From NCBI GenBank assembly GCA_025964455.1, contig JAOPYU010000279.1:1-10826 (forward strand): 10,826 nt of DNA, in the 5' to 3' direction. The notes below the pieces were generated by a model. It ran no database searches, was not told the origin of the DNA, and saw nothing but the letters and a program-made list of their open reading frames with translations. The position numbers were made by a program, and so were the translations under genes. Positions 7,218-10,826 of this stretch are shown piece after piece (positions within the stretch are counted from its first letter, which is position 1; the number at the start of each line of letters is the position of its first letter). This DNA is from Thermoleophilia bacterium. GTDB taxonomy: Bacteria; Actinomycetota; Thermoleophilia; Gaiellales; SKUG01.

Positions 7218-9227
7218 ATGCCGCATCGACACCATCGGAGCCCGGCAGCGTCGGTGCGTGCCCAGCGCATGGACCTGCTCGTGCTGCCGGCCGTCACGCT
7301 CATGCTGCTCATCGGCGCCGGCTTCGTCGCGAGCGCCTGGCGCGATGCCGGGGATGCCACGCGCATCTCCCGCACCTCCGACGAGCGACGCGCGTCGCAG
7401 GTCGCCGATTCGATCTCGCGCATCGTGCGTGCGCGCCAGCTGGAGCTGCGCGTCTGGGTCTCGCTCAACACGACGGTCGTGCAGGTCGGCCACGAGCGTG
7501 AGCTTGGCTGGCTGCTGCAGCAGCGCGTGACGTCGGACGGGCCTGCGAGCGCGGCGTGGATCGTCGTGCGCGAGGACGGCACCTTCGCAGGGATCGGCGA
7601 GCAGGATCCCGGCCGAATCGCCGCGAGCGGGATCGCGGACGAGCTGCGCACGCTCGGTCGCACCACGGCCCGGCAGGGTACCCCGAAGGTCAGCGGACGC
7701 CTGCTGCTCGGCGACCAGGTGCTGTTCGGGGTGGCGTATTCGATCCCGGCATCGACCGACACGCCGGCCTCGGCCGTGCTCCGCATCGCCTACTTCGACT
7801 TCTCCGCGATCGGCTACCTGCTCGCAGACGACGCGGCGGGCAAGAGCGCCGACCCGATGGCGCTCGTGGATGCACGCGACCGGATCATCGGCGGCTCCAA
7901 CAACGTCGCCGAGCAAGAGCGCATCCGGCGCGCGATCGGGACGACCGGCTGGGTGGTCGAATCCAACTACCACGAGCTGCGACCCTTCCTGCCGCAGTGG
8001 GCGTACCCGGGCTTCTCGCTCCTGCTCGTCGCATGCGCCCTCGCGTTCGCGCTCCAGGAGCTCACCCGGCGCCGCCTGCGCGTGGTGGGGGAGGAGCGCG
8101 CCGCGCAAGTGCACGGCCTCTACGAGCTGGCGGAGCGCATGCTGCGCGCCCAGACGATCGAGCAGCAGGCGACCGACCTCGCCGACAGCATGATCTGGCT
8201 TGCGGGCGTCGACGGGGCGACCGTGACCGTCGACTCCCACGACGAGCGAATCGAGCACGGCATCGGAGCGAGCGGGCGCGGACTCACCAAGCTGCGGGTG
8301 CCCATCAGCGGGCCCCGCGAGGCGTTCGGCGAACTCGTGGTCTCCCGGGCCGACGGTTCCATGCTCGAGGAGGACCAGTGGGTCGTGCAGACCGCTGCCA
8401 CGCTCGCGGGCGCGGCCATGCACACGCTCGTGTCGCTCGGCACCGAGCGTGCCGCGGCCGCGGAGCTGCAGCGACTGGACGAGCTGCGGTCCAACCTGCT
8501 CGCCACGGTGGCGCACGAGCTGCTCTCCCCGCTCACGGCCGTGAAGGGCGTGCTCGGCCTGCTCTCGATGCAGGACGACCTCGGCCAGCGCGGGCACAAG
8601 TACGTCGAGGTCGCGACCGAGCGCACCGACCGCCTGGTCGCGCTCATCCGCGACCTGTTCGACTGCTCGCTCCTGGAGACCGGCCAGCTCGACATCAAGC
8701 CGCGACGCCAGCGCGCGGACGAGCTGCTCGACGCGGCGCTCGGGGCCCAGGCCGCCGCACGCGCTGGTGAGCTGCGCCTGAGCGCCTCGCCCAACCTGAT
8801 GATCACCGTCGACCCGATCCGCTTCGACCAGCTCGTCAACAACCTCGTGACCAATGCGTTCCGGCACGGGGCGCCACCGGTCGAGGTCGCGGTCCGGCCC
8901 GGCGACGGTGGCGTAGTGGTGGTCGTCTCCGACGAGGGGCCGGGCATCCCCGAAGCCGACCGCGCGGAGATATTCGGCAAGTTCTGGCAGGCCTCGACCG
9001 GGCATGCCCGGATGTCCGAGGGAGCAGGGCTCGGGCTGAGCCTGGTGCAGGGCCTCGTGCGCGTGCACGGGGGCGAGATCAGCGTCGACAGCGCCCGGCC
9101 CGACGGTCGCGGCGCTCGATTCACGGCGTTCTTCCCCGACGAGGTGCCGGGTCATCCGGTCGCCAGCCCTCCTGCAGAGCCCGAGGAGCTGCCCTCCGGG
9201 AGCGACGAGCTCGCGTCGTTCGGCTAG
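7218..9227 (+). CDS. Membrane sensor histidine kinase
   Basis: This is a 669-residue transmembrane sensor kinase. Membrane segments at about 18-40 and 262-282 frame an extracytoplasmic sensor region of about 220 residues, Cache-like in size but not identified by motif. A cytoplasmic GAF-like linker follows (about 295-410). The HisKA helix carries the phospho-acceptor His433 in AHELLSPLTAV. The ATPase domain shows the N box NNLVTNAFRHG (541-551, N546), the G1 box SDEGPGIP (571-578), the F box IFGKFWQ (585-591) and the G2 box GAGLGLSLVQG (602-612). Every catalytic motif is intact. The start follows a strong Shine-Dalgarno, and ATG 7269 is a weaker alternative. No response regulator gene is adjacent, so it is an orphan in this window. 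It is divergent from the three-gene operon, and fmdB-type follows after 50 bp. Confidence 0.95.
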   Translation: MPHRHHRSPAASVRAQRMDLLVLPAVTLMLLIGAGFVASAWRDAGDATRISRTSDERRASQVADSISRIVRARQLELRVWVSLNTTVVQVGHERELGWLLQQRVTSDGPASAAWIVVREDGTFAGIGEQDPGRIAASGIADELRTLGRTTARQGTPKVSGRLLLGDQVLFGVAYSIPASTDTPASAVLRIAYFDFSAIGYLLADDAAGKSADPMALVDARDRIIGGSNNVAEQERIRRAIGTTGWVVESNYHELRPFLPQWAYPGFSLLLVACALAFALQELTRRRLRVVGEERAAQVHGLYELAERMLRAQTIEQQATDLADSMIWLAGVDGATVTVDSHDERIEHGIGASGRGLTKLRVPISGPREAFGELVVSRADGSMLEEDQWVVQTAATLAGAAMHTLVSLGTERAAAAELQRLDELRSNLLATVAHELLSPLTAVKGVLGLLSMQDDLGQRGHKYVEVATERTDRLVALIRDLFDCSLLETGQLDIKPRRQRADELLDAALGAQAAARAGELRLSASPNLMITVDPIRFDQLVNNLVTNAFRHGAPPVEVAVRPGDGGVVVVVSDEGPGIPEADRAEIFGKFWQASTGHARMSEGAGLGLSLVQGLVRVHGGEISVDSARPDGRGARFTAFFPDEVPGHPVASPPAEPEELPSGSDELASFG

Positions 9228-9265
9228 CGCTTCGGGGAGCCGTCGCGTGAGGCTGCCCGGCCCGC

Positions 9266-9271
9266 TACCAT
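9266..9271 (+). promoter_or_regulatory. Candidate -10 element for a leaderless zinc-ribbon mRNA
   Basis: TACCAT lies 6 bases before ATG 9278, the spacing expected when transcription starts at the A of the start codon. No Shine-Dalgarno precedes this gene. No good -35 box is visible. Confidence 0.4.
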
Positions 9272-9277
9272 TTCGGC

Positions 9278-9625
9278 ATGCCGACCTACGAGTATCGCTG
9301 TGCTGCCTGCGCCCACCAGTTCGAGGTGTTCGCCCGGATGTCCGACCCCGCGCCCGAGGCGTGCGAGGCATGCGGCGCCGGTCCGTTGACCAAGGTGCTG
9401 TTCCCGGTCGCGGTGCACTACAAGGGCTCCGGCTTCTACAAGACCGACTACGACAAGCCGAAGGCGGCACCAGCTGCGAGCGGCAGCTCGGCCGGGACCG
9501 ACAGCTCGTCCAGCGCGAGCGAATCGACGGGCTCGTCCAGCTCCTCGGAGGCCGCATCCACGGGCTCCGCCAGCGATTCGTCTGCTCCCGCGGCGCCCGC
9601 GAAGCCGGCCGCGAGCGACGCCTGA
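9278..9625 (+). CDS. FmdB-family zinc-ribbon protein
   Basis: The 115-residue product has an N-terminal CxxC...CxxC zinc ribbon, with MPTYEYRCAAC leading into C8, C11, C29 and C32. A short strand, VHYKGSGFYKTDY (46-58), follows as in FmdB/CxxC_CxxC_SSSS regulatory-type proteins. From about residue 62 it is a low-complexity Ser/Ala/Pro tail, which is common in this family. The molecular role is not established, and a regulatory function is only suggested by the name. The start is the sole sensible ATG and appears leaderless. It lies 50 bp after the kinase and 68 bp before tRNA-Asp. Confidence 0.93.
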   Translation: MPTYEYRCAACAHQFEVFARMSDPAPEACEACGAGPLTKVLFPVAVHYKGSGFYKTDYDKPKAAPAASGSSAGTDSSSSASESTGSSSSSEAASTGSASDSSAPAAPAKPAASDA

Positions 9626-9628
9626 AAT

Positions 9629-9652
9629 CACCCCTTTCCTGTCGCGGGGGTG
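9629..9652 (+). terminator. Weak hairpin after the zinc-ribbon gene
   Basis: CACCCC (9629-9634) pairs with GGGGTG (9647-9652) around a 12-base loop, 3 bp past the stop. There is no T-run. It overlaps the candidate tRNA promoter, so a terminator role is uncertain. Confidence 0.3.
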
Positions 9653-9663
9653 TCCTGTATGCT
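9635..9663 (+). promoter_or_regulatory. Candidate promoter of tRNA-Asp
   Basis: TTTCCT (9635-9640) and TATGCT (9658-9663) are separated by 17 bases. This places a start near 9670, about 24 bases before the mature tRNA. The -35 match is poor. Confidence 0.4.
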
Positions 9664-9693
9664 GATCCGTACCGCGTCAGCTAGACGCTGTCG

Positions 9694-9767
<74 letters not shown>

Positions 9768-9772
9768 TTACG

Positions 9773-9800
9773 AAAGTCCCCGCTTCGGTGGGGATTTTCT
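9773..9800 (+). terminator. Intrinsic terminator of tRNA-Asp
   Basis: The arms 9773-9783 and 9788-9798 form an 11-bp stem, with two G-T wobbles, closed by a TTCG tetraloop. The 3' arm ends in TTTT followed by CT. It is the clearest intrinsic terminator in the window. Confidence 0.88.
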
Positions 9801-9882
9801 GCGTTCCGGGACCATGTGGATACGGCGGGACTACGATCGTCCGGGCGATGAATCGACCGGCGAGGGCGTCGGTCGATGGATC

Positions 9883-10826
9883 ATGGTGCACCCGAGGTCC
9901 GGTCTCACCCGATGGATGGCGTGCCTCGGCGTCGTCGGGGTCTGCTTGGCAACCCTCTGGGGCGGAATTTCCCCCGGTGCCAGCGGTTCCATCGTGGTCG
10001 CTGCCGACGTTCCTTCTGCGACCTCCATCGACGTGACCGGATGCCGGTCTGCCACGCCTGGCGTGACATCGCTCGGAATGGTGCTCCCGGGCTCGAGCGT
10101 CACGTCGACCATCGACTGCTCGGTCGCCTTCAGCTCGTCCAATGATCGCTCCATGCTCCGGGGGTGGCAGGCGGATGCCGCAGGTTCGACGATGACACGA
10201 ACGCAGTCCACCCAGTCGATCGCGTCGCGGTACGAGACGTTCCACGGCGTGACCATGGTCGATCCGACACACGGTTGGGCGGTCGGCCAGAACGGCATCG
10301 TCCGCGCGACCAGCGACGGAGTGACGTGGACCACTCAGTCATCCGGCGTCGGGGAGCGGTTGTTCGCCGTCGCCGGTGCGTCGGCGTCGAACGCGGTCGC
10401 GGTCGGCGAACTGGGTCGCGTCGTGCGGACCACGAACGGTGGTGCGACGTGGACGGCGGCGAGCGTCTCGGGCGGCGTGGAACTTCGCGGGGTCGACTGG
10501 GTCTCCGGGACGACCTACGTGGCGGTGGGAGCCGGCGGCTACCTCGCGACGTCGGCGGACGGCGGAGCCACATGGACGCAGCGCACGAGTGGGACCACGG
10601 TGGACCTGCGGGCCGTGGAGATGGGTTCGTCCACGGTGGGGTGGGCGATCGGCGCCGCCGGGACACTGCTCGCTACGGGTGACGGTGGCCAGTCGTGGGC
10701 AGCACAGGCCTCTGGCGTCGCGAGCAACCTGCGGTCCATCGATGCGATCAGCGCGACCACCGCAGCAATCGGGAGCGCGAGCTCCGTGGTCCTGACCACG
10801 ACCAACGGCGGCAGCACGTGGGTGAA
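9883..10826 (+). CDS. Exported Ycf48/BNR-like beta-propeller protein, 3' end outside the window
   Basis: The frame is open from 9883 to the right edge, giving at least 314 residues without a stop. The N-terminus looks like a signal peptide: R5 and R10, then a hydrophobic core at about 11-28. Residues about 35-110 form a Ser/Thr-rich module containing CRSATPG and SSNDRSMLRGWQAD. From residue 131 there are five BNR/Ycf48-type blades, each with an (A/V)(V/I)G strand and a TxDGGxTWT-like turn. Their tryptophans fall at 149, 190, 231, 272 and 313, an exact 41-residue period. Ycf48 itself assists photosystem II assembly, but this family is widespread in non-phototrophs as extracellular propellers, so the role here is unknown. 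No good Shine-Dalgarno is seen. ATG 9814 is an alternative start but would add a long charged N-region. TACGAT at 9832-9837 may be a -10 element. Confidence 0.9.
   Translation, partial: MVHPRSGLTRWMACLGVVGVCLATLWGGISPGASGSIVVAADVPSATSIDVTGCRSATPGVTSLGMVLPGSSVTSTIDCSVAFSSSNDRSMLRGWQADAAGSTMTRTQSTQSIASRYETFHGVTMVDPTHGWAVGQNGIVRATSDGVTWTTQSSGVGERLFAVAGASASNAVAVGELGRVVRTTNGGATWTAASVSGGVELRGVDWVSGTTYVAVGAGGYLATSADGGATWTQRTSGTTVDLRAVEMGSSTVGWAIGAAGTLLATGDGGQSWAAQASGVASNLRSIDAISATTAAIGSASSVVLTTTNGGSTWV

Noticed and set aside
7185..9557. Long leftward frame of 790 codons antisense to the kinase
   Set aside because: It is a shadow of the kinase gene. It has no domain motif, and its composition is dominated by Arg, Asp and Pro.
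9788..10036. Small forward frame starting at ATG 9848 or earlier
   Set aside because: It overlaps the exported propeller gene in another frame, has no motif and is Pro/Ser/Arg-rich shadow sequence.

Overview
The window is GC-rich and gene-dense and comes from the chromosome of a high-GC Gram-positive-type bacterium. The tig-clpP-clpX housekeeping block, the AbiEi/DUF559 protein, the FmdB zinc-ribbon protein with a Ser/Ala-rich tail and the exported Ycf48-like protein together suggest an actinobacterium, perhaps a Thermoleophilia/Solirubrobacterales-like lineage. That placement is inferred from gene style and was not tested by any search.

Layout, left to right. A 5'-truncated tRNA-Leu(UAG) precedes tig (trigger factor, +). 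The usual tig-clpP-clpX neighbourhood is then interrupted by about 1.57 kb that does not belong to proteostasis: a leftward AbiEi-HTH/DUF559 nuclease-like gene (1707-2624, -), flanked on each side by two head-to-tail copies of a hairpin-forming repeat with 71-72 bp spacing. The cluster resumes with clpP and clpX (+). clpX converges with a leftward three-gene operon (6924 to 5055) whose genes overlap by 4 and 1 bases. Its first two products are small paralogues resembling peptidase propeptide (FTP-like) domains. The third is an unrecognised 312-residue protein with weak ADP-ribosyltransferase-like features. A structured intergenic region separates this operon from a divergent membrane sensor histidine kinase (+). 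An FmdB-type zinc-ribbon gene, tRNA-Asp(GUC) with a clear intrinsic terminator, and the 5' part of an exported beta-propeller (Ycf48/BNR-like) gene that runs off the right edge complete the window.

How it fits together. Trigger factor folds nascent chains, and ClpX unfolds substrates for the ClpP chamber, so the left half is protein quality control. The DUF559 locus is an apparent accessory insertion. Its paired repeats, one of them showing a compensatory base-pair change, make it the most unusual structure here. The convergent/divergent operon and the kinase form a second unit of uncertain function, and no response regulator is visible next to the kinase.

All family assignments come from reading motifs. 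No database search was run.
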